Below, piece by piece: positions 46,168 to 55,965 of a DNA stretch of 64,000 nt (positions are counted from its first letter, which is position 1; every line of letters begins with the position of its first letter). A model generated the notes under the pieces. That model made no database searches. It was not told the DNA's origin and saw only the letters and a program-made list of their open reading frames with translations. Source of the DNA: Rhodococcus sp. SGAir0479. Its GTDB lineage: Bacteria > Actinomycetota > Actinomycetes > Mycobacteriales > Mycobacteriaceae. Where the stretch lies: assembly GCF_005484805.1 (NCBI RefSeq), contig NZ_CP039432.1, positions 2,480,001 to 2,544,000 on the forward strand, given 5' to 3'. Made by a program: the position numbers and the translations under genes.

Positions 46168-48110
46168 TGGCGTTCCTCTCCGGCGTCGGCAGCGGATGCC
46201 GACTCGCGTGCAGTTGCGTCCTGCATGGCTTCGTGGATGACGGCCGGCTCGTCCGCCGCCTCGTCCTCGTCGAACAGCGGGCGGATGCCCCGCGCCGCCA
46301 TGATCTCGTCGTTGCTGGTTCCCGCGGCGACCATCGGCCACACCTGGGCGTCCTTGCCGACGATGAAGTCGATGACGACGGGCTTGTCGTTGATCGACTG
46401 CGCAGTGCGGATCGCGTCCTCGACGTCCTCCTCGCGCTCGACGCGGATACCGACGCAGCCGAGCGCCTCGGCCAGCTTCACGAAGTCCGGGATCCGCACG
46501 GCCCCGTGCGTCCCCAGGTTCGTGTTCGAGTAGCGCTCGTCGTAGAACAGGGTCTGCCACTGGCGGACCATGCCCAGGTTGCCGTTGTTGACCAGCGCGA
46601 CCTTGATGGGCACACCCTCGACGGCGCAGGTGGCGAGCTCCTGATTGGTCATCTGGAAGCAGCCGTCACCGTCGATGGCCCAGACCTCGCGGTCGGGCAT
46701 GCCCATCTTGGCGCCCATGGCGGCCGGCACGGCGTAGCCCATGGTGCCGAGGCCACCCGAGTTCAGCCACGTGCGCGGCTTCTCGTAGTTGACGAACTGC
46801 GCCGCCCACATCTGGTGCTGGCCGACGCCGGCGCAGTAGATGGCGTCCGGGCCCGCGAGCCGGCCGACGGCCTGGATCACGTACTCGGGCGACAGCGCAC
46901 CGTCGGACGGCCGGTCGTAGGCGAGCGGGTAGGTGCGGCGGATCCCGTCCAGGTACGCCCACCACTCGGTGAGATCGAGCGTCGTGCCGGTGGCCTGGTC
47001 GGCGCGGATCGCCTCGAGGAGTTCGGTGATGACCTCCTTGCAGTCGCCCACGATCGGGACGTCCGCGTGGCGGTTCTTGCCGATCTCCGCGGGGTCGATG
47101 TCGGCGTGGATGACCTTCGCGTCGGGCGCGAAGGAGTCCAGCTGACCGGTGACGCGGTCGTCGAAGCGCGCACCGAGCGTGATCAGCAGGTCGCTCTTCT
47201 GCAGCGCGGCGACGGCCGCGACCGTGCCGTGCATGCCGGGCATGCCGCAGTTGAGCTGGTGGCTGTCCGGGAACGCGCCACGCGCCATCAGGGTCGTCAC
47301 GACCGGGATGCCGGTGAGCTCGGCCAGTTCGAGCAGCTCGGCGGAGGCCTCCGCCTTGATCACGCCGCCGCCGACGTACAGCACCGGCGACTTGGCCTCG
47401 GCGATCAGACGCGCGGCCTCGCGCACCTGCTTGCCGTGCGGCTTGGTGACGGGGCGGTAGCCGGGTAGGTGCATCTCCGGCGGCCACGAGAACGTGGTCT
47501 GCGCCTGCAGGATGTCCTTGGGGATGTCGACCAGCACTGCGCCCGGGCGGCCGCTCGACGCGAGGTAGAACGCCTCGGCGAGGATGCGCGGGATGTCGAC
47601 GCCGTCGGTGATGAGGAAGTTGTGCTTGGTGATCGGCATGGTGATGCCGGAGATGTCGGCTTCCTGGAAGGCGTCGGTGCCGATGAGCGAACGCCCGACC
47701 TGGCCCGTGATCGCCACGACGGGGACCGAGTCCATCTGCGCGTCGGCCAGCGGGGTCACCAGGTTGGTCGCGCCGGGACCGGACGTCGCCATGCACACGC
47801 CGACCTTGCCGGTGGCCTGTGCGTACCCGGTGGCGGCGTGACCGGCACCCTGCTCGTGGCGGACGAGGACGTGGCGCACCTTCTTCGAATCGAAGAGCGG
47901 GTCGTACACGGGCAGCACGGCACCGCCGGGGATGCCGAACACCGTGTCGACCTCGAGCTCCTCGAGTGCGCGAACCACGGACTGCGCGCCGGTGACCCGC
48001 TCGGGGGCGACCTGGCGACGATTCGTGGCGGCTCTGTTGTCTCCGGCCGTCGGGCTGGCTGCCCCCGACTTGCGCGGCGTGGGTTGAGGCCGTGCGGTTG
48101 GTGCGCTCAC
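46164..48110 (-). CDS. ilvB: Acetolactate synthase large catalytic subunit
   Basis: ThDP-dependent enzyme of 648 residues for the first common step of branched-chain amino-acid synthesis. The catalytic glutamate is in [16 protein letters not shown]; the ThDP-Mg motif runs from [14 protein letters not shown] to [11 protein letters not shown]. The first 40 residues are a basic, Pro-rich extension. The GTG at 48110 has AGAGGA eight bases away. An attenuator with leader peptide precedes it. The stop overlaps ilvN. Confidence 0.98.
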   Translation of the reverse strand: MSAPTARPQPTPRKSGAASPTAGDNRAATNRRQVAPERVTGAQSVVRALEELEVDTVFGIPGGAVLPVYDPLFDSKKVRHVLVRHEQGAGHAATGYAQATGKVGVCMATSGPGATNLVTPLADAQMDSVPVVAITGQVGRSLIGTDAFQEADISGITMPITKHNFLITDGVDIPRILAEAFYLASSGRPGAVLVDIPKDILQAQTTFSWPPEMHLPGYRPVTKPHGKQVREAARLIAEAKSPVLYVGGGVIKAEASAELLELAELTGIPVVTTLMARGAFPDSHQLNCGMPGMHGTVAAVAALQKSDLLITLGARFDDRVTGQLDSFAPDAKVIHADIDPAEIGKNRHADVPIVGDCKEVITELLEAIRADQATGTTLDLTEWWAYLDGIRRTYPLAYDRPSDGALSPEYVIQAVGRLAGPDAIYCAGVGQHQMWAAQFVNYEKPRTWLNSGGLGTMGYAVPAAMGAKMGMPDREVWAIDGDGCFQMTNQELATCAVEGVPIKVALVNNGNLGMVRQWQTLFYDERYSNTNLGTHGAVRIPDFVKLAEALGCVGIRVEREEDVEDAIRTAQSINDKPVVIDFIVGKDAQVWPMVAAGTSNDEIMAARGIRPLFDEDEAADEPAVIHEAMQDATARESASAADAGEERQ

Positions 48111-48157
48111 TGGAGAAATCCTCTGCGGTCTGGCTCTGTGGTTCTGGATCAGGACAA

Positions 48158-48192
48158 CAAAAAACCCTCGTCAGCAACAGCTGTACGAGGGT
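48158..48192 (-). terminator. Attenuator terminator of the ilvB leader
   Basis: On the minus strand ACCCTCGT and ACGAGGGT arms enclose an inner CAGC/GCTG stem and are followed by TTTTTTGTT. It lies 48 bases before the ilvB start and 36 bases after the leader-peptide stop. Two perfectly complementary 10-base segments (48235-48244 inside the leader ORF and 48193-48202 just before the terminator) give an alternative fold. Confidence 0.88.
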
Positions 48193-48227
48193 GGCGCGTC
48201 GTTATCTGGCGAGTTGCAACAACCGGC

Positions 48228-48275
48228 TCAGGCGACGACGCGCCGGCCGATTACGAGCAACTCATTCTGCTTCAC
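48228..48275 (-). CDS. ilvB leader peptide, 15 residues
   Basis: The GTG-started ORF reads MKQNELLVIGRRVVA and stops. Seven of its 15 codons are Leu, Val, Ile or Ala, with LLVI and VV in a row, as expected of a peptide that measures charged branched-chain tRNAs. Ribosome stalling on these codons would free the downstream segment and prevent the terminator. This type of control was described for ilvBNC in corynebacteria. The ORF is far below gene-finder length limits. Confidence 0.85.
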   Translation of the reverse strand: MKQNELLVIGRRVVA

Positions 48276-48373
48276 GCGCTCGACGGTAGGCGCGCTGATC
48301 GTAGACAGTCAACTTTGGTGAGTGACCTGTCCCAGAATGTGAGATGCCTCGGCTGCAGTGCGAAGATGGTGAG

Positions 48374-48865
48374 GTGTCATCTCCTCAGCAGCCCGTGCCA
48401 CCGCAGCCATCATCCCACACGCCCGCCGAGCCTCGACAGGTCATCCGGATTTCCCCGCTCGCGCTGATCGCGTGCATCTTCCTGCTGTTCTGCATCACCT
48501 TCCCGGTTCTCGGGTGGCCGGCCGCCTTCGGCTGGATGCTCGTCATCCCGTTCCTGATCGGCGCCTGGGTGCTGCGCGTGCGCACCACCGTCACCCCCGA
48601 CGGGCTCGAGCTGCGCCGCGCCTTCTCGTCGCAGTCCATATCGTGGGATCGGATCAAGGGATTCCGCTTCCCCAAGCGCGGCTGGGCCCGCGCCGATCTC
48701 GTCGACGGCTCGGAGGTCTCGCTGCCGACCGTGACCTTCGGTCGCCTGCCGCAGCTCGCGTCGGCCAGCGGCGGCCGCGTGACCGACCCGTATGCCGCCG
48801 CCCGCGAGGCCGAGCACCGCAGGGCGCGTGGGGAGTCCACCGAGGCGGAGCCGAATACCGACTGA
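48374..48865 (+). CDS. PH-domain membrane protein (Cfp6-like)
   Basis: A protein of about 163 residues with a Pro-rich N-terminus, two membrane segments (about 34-70) and a bacterial PH-like domain (RTTVTPDGLELRRAFSSQSISWDRIKGFRF, SEVSLPTVTFGRLPQLASASGGRV). It matches mycobacterial Rv3004/Cfp6 in sequence and position between ilvB and the doxX-lppZ genes. GTG at 48374 and ATG at 48344 are both possible starts. Function is unknown. Confidence 0.85.
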   Translation: MSSPQQPVPPQPSSHTPAEPRQVIRISPLALIACIFLLFCITFPVLGWPAAFGWMLVIPFLIGAWVLRVRTTVTPDGLELRRAFSSQSISWDRIKGFRFPKRGWARADLVDGSEVSLPTVTFGRLPQLASASGGRVTDPYAAAREAEHRRARGESTEAEPNTD

Positions 48866-49052
48866 TCCGTGTGCGGGAGTAGCGTCTCACCAGGACGTCT
48901 CCCGCTCCCACCGGAGATGACGAGACGGCACCTCCAGCCGAAATCGGGTCCAGCCGACCAGCACCTACACGGGCCCATCTGTTTACGAATGACGCCGCAC
49001 TCGGTGTGCGCGCCCCGCCGCCGAGTTCCGCTGATCGACGAAGGAATAGCCC

Positions 49053-50894
49053 ATGCCCCCGCTCAGGTCACGCACCACCACCGTCGGACGCAATGCTGCC
49101 GGAGCCCGCTCGCTGTGGCGTGCCACCGGCATGACCGATTCCGACTTCGGGAAGCCGATCGTCGCGATCGCGAACTCCTACACGCAGTTCGTCCCCGGTC
49201 ACGTTCATCTCAAGAACGTGGGCGAGATCGTTGCCGAGGCCGTCCGCGCCGCCGGCGGTGTGCCCCGCGAGTTCCACACGATCGCGGTCGACGACGGCAT
49301 CGCGATGGGTCACGGCGGCATGCTGTACTCGCTGCCGAGCCGCGAGATCATCGCCGACTCCGTCGAGTACATGGTCAACGCGCACACCGCCGACGCCCTG
49401 GTGTGCATCTCGAACTGCGACAAGATCACCCCCGGCATGCTCAACGCTGCCATGCGTCTGAACATCCCGACGGTGTTCGTCTCGGGCGGTCCCATGGAGG
49501 CCGGCAAGGCCGTCGTCGTCGGCGGCGTCGCGCAGGCGCCCACCGACCTGATCACCGCGATCTCCGCGAGCGCCAGCGATTCCGTGTCCGAGGAGGGCCT
49601 CGACGAGGTCGAGCGCAGCGCGTGCCCCACGTGCGGTTCGTGCTCGGGCATGTTCACCGCCAACTCGATGAACTGCCTCACCGAGGCTCTCGGTCTCGCG
49701 CTGCCCGGCAACGGTTCCACGCTCGCCACCCACGAGGCACGTCGAGCGCTGTTCAGCCGCGCCGGCACGACCGTCGTCGAGGCCGCGCTGCGGTACTACC
49801 GCGACGAGGACGAGTCCGTTCTGCCCCGGAACATCGCCACGCCCAAGGCGTTCCGCAATGCGATGGCACTGGACGTCGCAATGGGCGGCTCCACCAACAC
49901 CGTCCTGCACACGCTCGCCGCGGCGCAGGAAGGCGAGGTCGACTTCGACCTGAGCACGATCGACGAGATCAGCCGCCGGGTGCCGTGCCTGTCGAAGGTC
50001 TCCCCCAACTCGGACTACCACATGGAGGACGTCCACCGCGCCGGCGGAATCCCCGCGCTGCTCGGCGAGTTGCGCCGTGCGGGTCTGCTCGAGACCGACG
50101 TCTCCACCGTTCACACGAAGTCGTTCGACGAGTGGCTCGACACGTGGGACATCCGCTCCGGCAAGGCGTCCGACGAAGCGATCGAGCTGTTCCACGCGGC
50201 TCCCGGTGGCGTCCGCACCACCGAGCCGTTCTCGACGAACAACCGCTGGTCCTCGCTCGACACCGACGCCGAGGGCGGCTGCATTCGGGACCTCGAGCAC
50301 GCCTACACCGTCGAGGGCGGGCTGTGCGTGCTGCGCGGCAACATCGCCGTCGACGGCGCGATCCTCAAGACCGCCGGCATCGACGAGGACCTGTTCTCCT
50401 TCCAGGGCCCGGCAGTGGTCGTCGAGTCGCAGGAAGCGGCCGTCTCGGTGATCCTGCAGAAGCAGATCAAGCCGGGCGACGTCATCGTCGTCCGCTACGA
50501 GGGGCCGAAGGGTGGCCCGGGCATGCAGGAGATGCTGCACCCGACGGCGTTCCTCAAGGGTTCCGGTCTCGGCAAGGTGTGTGCGCTGATCACGGACGGC
50601 CGCTTCTCGGGCGGCACGTCCGGCCTGTCGATCGGCCACATCTCCCCCGAGGCTGCGGCCGGCGGCGTGATCGGCCTCGTCGAGGACGGTGACCAGATCC
50701 GCATCGACGTCGCGACGCGCACCCTGGAGGTTCTCGTGGACGACGAGACCCTCGCCCAGCGCCGCGCCAAGATGGAGGCGTCGGAGCGCCCGTGGCAGCC
50801 GGTGGACCGCCAGCGCCCGGTGACCACGGCGCTGCGGGCCTACGCAGCGCTGGCCACCTCGGCCGACAAGGGCGCCGTCCGTTACGTGCCGTAG
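49053..50894 (+). CDS. ilvD: Dihydroxy-acid dehydratase
   Basis: A 613-residue iron-sulfur enzyme for the third step of valine and isoleucine synthesis. Cluster and active-site cysteines lie in [12 protein letters not shown] and [20 protein letters not shown]; the C-terminal catalytic-serine region is [21 protein letters not shown]. The GAAGGA site precedes the ATG. It stands apart from ilvBNC on the opposite strand, with 187 bases of upstream sequence in which I see no leader peptide. A long hairpin follows the stop. Confidence 0.97.
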   Translation: MPPLRSRTTTVGRNAAGARSLWRATGMTDSDFGKPIVAIANSYTQFVPGHVHLKNVGEIVAEAVRAAGGVPREFHTIAVDDGIAMGHGGMLYSLPSREIIADSVEYMVNAHTADALVCISNCDKITPGMLNAAMRLNIPTVFVSGGPMEAGKAVVVGGVAQAPTDLITAISASASDSVSEEGLDEVERSACPTCGSCSGMFTANSMNCLTEALGLALPGNGSTLATHEARRALFSRAGTTVVEAALRYYRDEDESVLPRNIATPKAFRNAMALDVAMGGSTNTVLHTLAAAQEGEVDFDLSTIDEISRRVPCLSKVSPNSDYHMEDVHRAGGIPALLGELRRAGLLETDVSTVHTKSFDEWLDTWDIRSGKASDEAIELFHAAPGGVRTTEPFSTNNRWSSLDTDAEGGCIRDLEHAYTVEGGLCVLRGNIAVDGAILKTAGIDEDLFSFQGPAVVVESQEAAVSVILQKQIKPGDVIVVRYEGPKGGPGMQEMLHPTAFLKGSGLGKVCALITDGRFSGGTSGLSIGHISPEAAAGGVIGLVEDGDQIRIDVATRTLEVLVDDETLAQRRAKMEASERPWQPVDRQRPVTTALRAYAALATSADKGAVRYVP

Positions 50895-50904
50895 ACCCCC
50901 GCGC

Positions 50905-50962
50905 AACAGTTGAAAGGGTCCCTTCGTGCGCTCGCAGCGCACGAAGGGACCCTTCAGCTGTT
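50905..50962. terminator. Very long bidirectional hairpin between ilvD and the DoxX gene
   Basis: About 27 paired bases (50905-50932 with 50936-50962), a 3-base loop, one bulged A and one G-T pair. It lies between the convergent stops of ilvD and the DoxX gene. Confidence 0.85.
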
Positions 50963-50973
50963 CACCGGGCCGC

Positions 50974-51975
50974 TCAGATGACCGGGTTGGCCCCGTTGAG
51001 GAAGATCCACACGCAGACCCCGACCGCGATGCCGGCGACGAGGACGACCGCGGACCCCACGTGCGGCCGAGTCGCCCAGCGGCGCCGGCCGTCGAGGGCG
51101 ATGCGGCCGGGACCGGTGAGGACGAGCGCGGCCGCCGCGGCGGCGAGCAGTGTCTCGTACTCGATTCCGTCGGGGGCGAAGTACTCGAGACCCGGCACCG
51201 CCGACTGCTTCAGGCACCACGCGTTGATCATGACCGCGAGAACCGCGGCCGCCGCGAAGGGCGTCAGCAGACCCAGGATCAGCAACGCGCCGCCGGCCAC
51301 CTCGGCGACCGCGCCGGCCGTCGCCAGCACGCGGGCATGGTCGAAACCGGCATCGACGAGCTGGTCGCGGTACCCGTCGAGGCCGGGTCCGTTCCACCAC
51401 CCCGTGAGCTTCTGCAGACCGTGCGCCAGCAGCGTGCCTCCCACCGCGAGCCGCAGGATCAGCAGCCCGACGTCGAGAGTTCCTCGCCGCGAATCAGTTT
51501 CGGCCGGCGCCGCGGCGGGCGGCACCACCACCGGGGCGGCGCCGGCCCCGCCGATCGGCTCGGACACCGGCGGCTCCGTGACGGCGGGTTCGGGTGCGGC
51601 CGGTTGCACCCGGGTGGGCGGCGCGGTGGTGCGGTCCTCGCGGCGCAGTACCTCGGTCGCCTCGTCGCGGCGCAATGCCTCGGTCGCCTCGTCGCGGCGC
51701 AGTGCGTCGGTCGCCTCGTCGCGGCGCAGTACCTCGGTGGGCTGCTCGTGTACGGGTGGCGGCGCAGCCGGCGCGGCCCGGAAGGTGGGAATCCGCTCGG
51801 TCGGCAGGCTGTCCGCGTGCGCAGTGCCGAAGTCGAGGTCCTCGTCGGTGCGCGGAACGACCGGTTCCGTCCTCCGGGCGGGCTGGACCGGGAACCTCTC
51901 GGTCGGCTGATCGAACGGACTGGGCGCAGACGCCCCGCCGACGGACTCGGTGTGATCTTTCGGCTTGTCGGTCAC
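50974..51975 (-). CDS. DoxX-family membrane protein with repetitive disordered N-terminus
   Basis: A protein of about 333 residues. Residues 1 to about 165 are hydrophilic, rich in Pro, Glu, Thr and Arg, and carry four copies of a 9-residue unit LRRDEATEA. Residues from about 170 form a four-helix DoxX-type membrane domain (GLLILRLAVGGTLLAHGLQKLTGWW, AEVAGGALLILGLLTPFAAAAVLAVMI) plus a final helix. DoxX relatives occur in respiratory or thiol redox complexes; Rv3005c is the syntenic gene and forms a membrane oxidoreductase complex with SodA and SseA in M. tuberculosis. GTG at 51975 after AGGGTGG is preferred to GTG at 51984. Confidence 0.82.
   Translation of the reverse strand: MTDKPKDHTESVGGASAPSPFDQPTERFPVQPARRTEPVVPRTDEDLDFGTAHADSLPTERIPTFRAAPAAPPPVHEQPTEVLRRDEATDALRRDEATEALRRDEATEVLRREDRTTAPPTRVQPAAPEPAVTEPPVSEPIGGAGAAPVVVPPAAAPAETDSRRGTLDVGLLILRLAVGGTLLAHGLQKLTGWWNGPGLDGYRDQLVDAGFDHARVLATAGAVAEVAGGALLILGLLTPFAAAAVLAVMINAWCLKQSAVPGLEYFAPDGIEYETLLAAAAAALVLTGPGRIALDGRRRWATRPHVGSAVVLVAGIAVGVCVWIFLNGANPVI
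51640..51747 (-). repeat. Four tandem 27-base repeats in the DoxX gene
   Basis: Units at 51640-51666, 51667-51693, 51694-51720 and a diverged one at 51721-51747. Each encodes nine residues (consensus LRRDEATEA). The first three differ at only a few bases, which points to recent duplication. Confidence 0.9.
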
Positions 51976-52088
51976 GAAAACCACCCTAGGGGCGGCCGTC
52001 GAAGATCACCGGGTAGCGCGAGCCCGGCGTGCCGGTCGCAGCACGCCACGTGGCGGTGACCGTCCCGCCTTCCGTAACGTCTAACGCC

Positions 52089-53231
52089 ATGAAGGGTGAA
52101 CCGGGTCGGACGGCGCGCCGCGGCGGCGCAGCCGCGGTGTTCTCGATCGCCGTCCTCGTGCTCGCGGGATGCGCTCGTTTCGACGACTCCGCGTCCTCGC
52201 CGTTCACTCCGGAACCCACGTTCGGGTCCGGTGCCGAGGTGCGACCGCGTGAGCCGTCCGCGCCGTCCTCGCCAATGCCGGAGCCGTCGGCACCGGACGA
52301 TCCGTGTTTCGACCGCGACCCCAACGTGGTCGCGACCTGCCTCGACACCACCGGCGGCATGGTGCTGCTGTCGGACGATCGCACAGCGCTCGTCGCCGAG
52401 CGCCGCACGGGCCGCATCCTGCGGGTCGCGCAGGGCACGCCGCCCGCCGAGTTCGCCCGGATCCCGGTCGATTCCGGGTCCGACGGCGGGCTGCTCGACA
52501 TCGCGCTGTCCCCGACGTTCGCCGAGGACAATCTCGTCTACGCGTACGTCACGACGCCCACCGACAACCGGGTGGTACGCATCGCGCCGGGCGACAGCCC
52601 CAAGGACGTGCTCACCGGGATCCCGCGCGGCGCCGCGGGCAACGCGGGCGCGCTCACCTTCGCCCGCCCGGGCGAGCTGCTGGTACTGACCGGGGACGCC
52701 GGCAACACCGCGGCCGCCGCCGATCCCGCGTCGCTCGCGGGGAAGCTGCTGCGGGTCACGTCGCTGACGTCGGCCCCCAACCCGCCGCGACCGGCCGTCG
52801 CGCTGACAGGTATCGGCCGCGCCGGCGACGTGTGCACGGACCCGAACGGAGCGGTGTGGGTCACCGACCGCACCGCCGTCGAGGACCGATTGCAGCGGGT
52901 GGCCGCCGACGGGTCCGTCGGCGAGCCCGCGTGGACGTGGCCCGACAAGCCCGGGGTCGCGGGGTGTGCGGCCGGGCCGGGTGCCGTCGCGGTCGCGCTC
53001 ACCGACGGCCAGGCCATGGCGGTGCTGGCGACCGAACGCGACACCGGTGCGGTGACGTCGGCGCCGGCGCTGCTCGCGCAGAAGCTCTACGGCCGCCTGG
53101 CCGGCACGGCCCTCGGCACCGACGGCCAGATCTGGGCCGCGACCGTGAACAAGTCGGGTGGATCGCCGGGTCCGACCGACGATCGGGTCGTCAAGCTGCC
53201 CCTGCCGTCCGGTGGCGGCGGCGTCGACTGA
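52089..53231 (+). CDS. lppZ: LppZ-like lipoprotein, glucose/sorbosone dehydrogenase fold
   Basis: A lipoprotein of 380 residues. The signal peptide ends in the lipobox LAGC with lipidated Cys28. After a Pro/Ser linker, a six-bladed propeller of the GSDH/PQQ-dependent sugar dehydrogenase type follows (GGLLDIALSPTFAEDNLVYAYVTT, GNAGALTFARPGELLVLTGD, GDVCTDPNGAVWVTDR). It matches mycobacterial LppZ (Rv3006), next to the DoxX gene. Whether it binds PQQ or oxidises sugar is unproven. ATG at 52089 is the start because it directly precedes the signal peptide. Confidence 0.88.
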   Translation: MKGEPGRTARRGGAAAVFSIAVLVLAGCARFDDSASSPFTPEPTFGSGAEVRPREPSAPSSPMPEPSAPDDPCFDRDPNVVATCLDTTGGMVLLSDDRTALVAERRTGRILRVAQGTPPAEFARIPVDSGSDGGLLDIALSPTFAEDNLVYAYVTTPTDNRVVRIAPGDSPKDVLTGIPRGAAGNAGALTFARPGELLVLTGDAGNTAAAADPASLAGKLLRVTSLTSAPNPPRPAVALTGIGRAGDVCTDPNGAVWVTDRTAVEDRLQRVAADGSVGEPAWTWPDKPGVAGCAAGPGAVAVALTDGQAMAVLATERDTGAVTSAPALLAQKLYGRLAGTALGTDGQIWAATVNKSGGSPGPTDDRVVKLPLPSGGGGVD

Positions 53232-53268
53232 CCGACCCCCGACGACAACCGCCGGCAAACCGACGACA

Positions 53269-53298
53269 GCGGCCCCCGGGCGATGGCCCGGGGGCCGC
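53269..53298. terminator. Bidirectional terminator between lppZ and gatB
   Basis: A perfect 12-bp GC-only stem (53269-53280 with 53287-53298) and a 6-base loop, between the convergent stops. Confidence 0.85.
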
Positions 53299-53318
53299 GT
53301 GTCGCGGGGTGCGTCAGG

Positions 53319-54830
53319 TCAGCTGCACGCCGCGATGACGAGTTCCTTGACGCGTGCCGGGTCGGCCTGACCGCGCGTGGCCTTCATGACGTCGCCGACG
53401 ATCTTTCCCGCGGCGGCGACCTTGCCGCTGCGGATCTTGTCGGCGATGTCGGGATTCGCGGCCAGGGCCTCGTCGACCGCGGCCTGCAGCTTGCTGTCGT
53501 CGCGCACCACCACCAGCTCGGGGTGCGCGGCCAGGATCTGCTCGGGATCGCCCTCGCCGGCCAGCACGTGATCGACGACCTGTCGCGCGACCTTGTTGTT
53601 GAGCTTGCCGCTGTCGATCAGCTCGATCACCTGGGCCACCTGGGCGGGGGTGATCGGCAGCTCGGCCAGTTCGACCCCGCGGGTGTTGGCCTGCTGCGCC
53701 AGGTACGACACCCACCAGGACCGTGCGGCGTCGGCCGGCGCGCCGGCCTCGGTGGTCGCGATCACCAGTTCGAGTGCTCCGGCGTTGACGAGGTCACGCA
53801 TGACCTCACCGGAGACACCCCACTCCTCCTGGATGCGGGCGCGGCGGATCCAGGGCAGCTCGGGCAGCGTGCCGCGCAGTTCCTCGACCCACGCGGCGTC
53901 GGGGGCGACCGGCTCGAGATCGGGCTCCGGGAAGTAGCGGTAGTCCTCGGCGGTCTCCTTCCGGCGGCCGGCGGACGTGGTGCCGTCGCCCTCCTGGAAG
54001 TGGCGGGTCTCCTGGATGACTTCGCCACCGGAGAGGAGCACGGCGGCCTGACGGCGCATCTCGTAGCGGACGGCCGTCTCGACGCTCTTGAGCGAGTTGA
54101 CGTTCTTGGTCTCGGTGCGGGTACCGAACACGTCGGCGCCGATCGGCATCAGCGAGACGTTGGCGTCACAGCGCAGCGAGCCCTGGTCCATGCGGACGTC
54201 GGAGACGTCGAGGGCCTTGAGCAGGTCGCGCAGCGCGGCGACGTAGGCGCGGGCCACCTCGGGGGCGCGCTCACCGGCGCCGGTGATCGGCTTGGTCACG
54301 ATCTCGACGAGCGGCACGCCGGCACGGTTGTAGTCGAGCAGCGAGTGGCTCGCGCCGTGGATGCGACCGGTGGCACCGCCGACGTGCAGCGACTTGCCGG
54401 TGTCCTCCTCCATGTGCGCACGCTCGATGTCGACGCGCCACGTGCTGCCGTCGTCGAGCACGACGTCGAGGTAGCCCTCGGTCGCGATGGGCTCGTCGTA
54501 CTGCGAGATCTGGTAGTTCTTCGGCTGGTCCGGGTAGAAGTAGTTCTTCCGGGCGAACCGGCCCCACGGGGTGATCGAGCAGTTCAGCGCGAGGCCGATG
54601 CGGATCGCCGACTCGACCGCGGCCTGGTTGACGACGGGAAGCGCTCCCGGCATGCCGAGGCACACGGGGCACACCTGCGTGTTGGGCTCGGCGCCGAACG
54701 CCGTCGGGCACGGGCAGAACATCTTGGTGGCGGTGTGCAACTCGACGTGCACTTCCATGCCCAGTACGGGCTCGAACTTCGCGAGGACGGCGTCATAGTC
54801 GAGAAGGTCAGCGGACACGGCGGCAGTCAT
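53319..54830 (-). CDS. gatB: Asp/Glu-tRNA amidotransferase subunit B
   Basis: A 503-residue subunit of GatCAB that phosphorylates the misacylated Glu- or Asp-tRNA and passes it ammonia. The cradle domain has [32 protein letters not shown] and [20 protein letters not shown]; the C-terminal helical and YqeY domains (about 330-503) bind tRNA. ATG at 54830 is the start. It is downstream of pfkA by 22 bases and separated from gatCA by about 6 kb. Confidence 0.97.
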   Translation of the reverse strand: MTAAVSADLLDYDAVLAKFEPVLGMEVHVELHTATKMFCPCPTAFGAEPNTQVCPVCLGMPGALPVVNQAAVESAIRIGLALNCSITPWGRFARKNYFYPDQPKNYQISQYDEPIATEGYLDVVLDDGSTWRVDIERAHMEEDTGKSLHVGGATGRIHGASHSLLDYNRAGVPLVEIVTKPITGAGERAPEVARAYVAALRDLLKALDVSDVRMDQGSLRCDANVSLMPIGADVFGTRTETKNVNSLKSVETAVRYEMRRQAAVLLSGGEVIQETRHFQEGDGTTSAGRRKETAEDYRYFPEPDLEPVAPDAAWVEELRGTLPELPWIRRARIQEEWGVSGEVMRDLVNAGALELVIATTEAGAPADAARSWWVSYLAQQANTRGVELAELPITPAQVAQVIELIDSGKLNNKVARQVVDHVLAGEGDPEQILAAHPELVVVRDDSKLQAAVDEALAANPDIADKIRSGKVAAAGKIVGDVMKATRGQADPARVKELVIAACS

Positions 54831-54852
54831 GCCCAAGAGTTTATGCGCCTTC

Positions 54853-55884
54853 TCACCCGAAGAACGCGGCCGCCTCCCGGTAGCGATCGAGCGGTACCGT
54901 CTTGAGCTGCTTGGTGGCCTCCGACAGCGGCACGAGCTCGATTTCGGTGCCGTGCAGCGCCACCATCTGACCGAACTGTCCGCTGTGCGCGGCGTCGGTG
55001 GCGTGAACCCCGAACCGGGTGGCGAGCACCCGGTCGTACGGGGTGGGCGTGCCGCCGCGCTGCACGTGCCCCAGTACGGTCGTGCGGACCTCCTTGCCGA
55101 TCCGCCGCTCGATCTCGACGGCGAGTTGCTGTGCCACCCCGGTGAAGATCTTGTGCCCGAACTCGTCGATGCCGCCCTCGCGGAGCGTCATCGACGCCGG
55201 GTCCGGCGCGGCCCCCTCGGCGACGACACAGATGAAGTGGGAGTCGCCGCGCTGGAAGCGCTTCTTGATCATGTGGCACACCTCCGCGACGTCGAACGGC
55301 TGCTCGGGCACGAGGATGAGGTGCGCGCCCGACGCCATCCCGGACTGCAGCGCGATCCATCCGGCGTGCCGGCCCATCACCTCGACGAGCATCACCCGCT
55401 GGTGGGATTCGGCGGTGGTGTGCAGCCGGTCGATCGCGTCGGTCGCGACCGTCAGCGCGGTGTCGAAGCCGAACGTGACGTCGGTGCAGTCGATGTCGTT
55501 GTCGATCGTCTTGGGCACCCCCACCACCGGCACCCCGCTGTCGGAGAGCCAGCTGCCCGCCGTGAGAGTGCCCTCGCCGCCGATGGGGATCAGGACGTCG
55601 ATGCCGTTGTCGTCGAGGGTCTGCTTGATCCGGTCGAGGCCGTCGTGCAGCGTCTGCGGATTGACACGCGCCGTCCCGAGGATGGTGCCGCCGCGGGCCA
55701 GGATGCGGTCGATGCGGTCCTCGTTACGCATCTGCACCTTGCGGTCCTCGAGCAGGCCGCGCCAGCCGTCCCGGAAGCCGACGACGGTGCTGCCGTACCG
55801 CCTGTCGGCGGTACGCACGACCGCGCGGATGACGGCGTTGAGACCGGGACAATCCCCGCCTCCGGTCAGGATTCCGATGCGCAT
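54853..55884 (-). CDS. pfkA: 6-phosphofructokinase (actinobacterial GGEGT type)
   Basis: Glycolytic enzyme of 343 residues. It begins [20 protein letters not shown]; the phosphate-donor site reads IGGEGTL and the substrate site [13 protein letters not shown], with [15 protein letters not shown] together with PKTIDND marks the mixed-type actinobacterial group, which is ATP-dependent in M. tuberculosis although PKTIDND is also seen in PPi-dependent enzymes. The two-component genes lie 81 bases upstream and gatB 22 bases downstream on the same strand. Confidence 0.95.
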   Translation of the reverse strand: MRIGILTGGGDCPGLNAVIRAVVRTADRRYGSTVVGFRDGWRGLLEDRKVQMRNEDRIDRILARGGTILGTARVNPQTLHDGLDRIKQTLDDNGIDVLIPIGGEGTLTAGSWLSDSGVPVVGVPKTIDNDIDCTDVTFGFDTALTVATDAIDRLHTTAESHQRVMLVEVMGRHAGWIALQSGMASGAHLILVPEQPFDVAEVCHMIKKRFQRGDSHFICVVAEGAAPDPASMTLREGGIDEFGHKIFTGVAQQLAVEIERRIGKEVRTTVLGHVQRGGTPTPYDRVLATRFGVHATDAAHSGQFGQMVALHGTEIELVPLSEATKQLKTVPLDRYREAAAFFG

Positions 55885-55965
55885 CAGGACTTCCTCGGCG
55901 TTCGGGTGGCGACGTGGTCCCTTCTCATCTTGCCGCGCCCGCGACGATCGGGCACGCCGAGCCGA

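Noticed and set aside
48866-49052. Possible leader peptide ahead of ilvD
   Set aside because: The ATG-started frame near 48989 has no stop before ilvD and no run of branched-chain codons; no T-tailed hairpin is present.
48869-50692. Plus-strand frame of 607 codons overlapping ilvD
   Set aside because: It is the +1-type shadow of ilvD in another frame; its Arg-rich sequence has no family resemblance.
51640-51747. Possible CRISPR-like or minisatellite array
   Set aside because: Direct 27-base units abut without spacers and stay in frame in a coding region.
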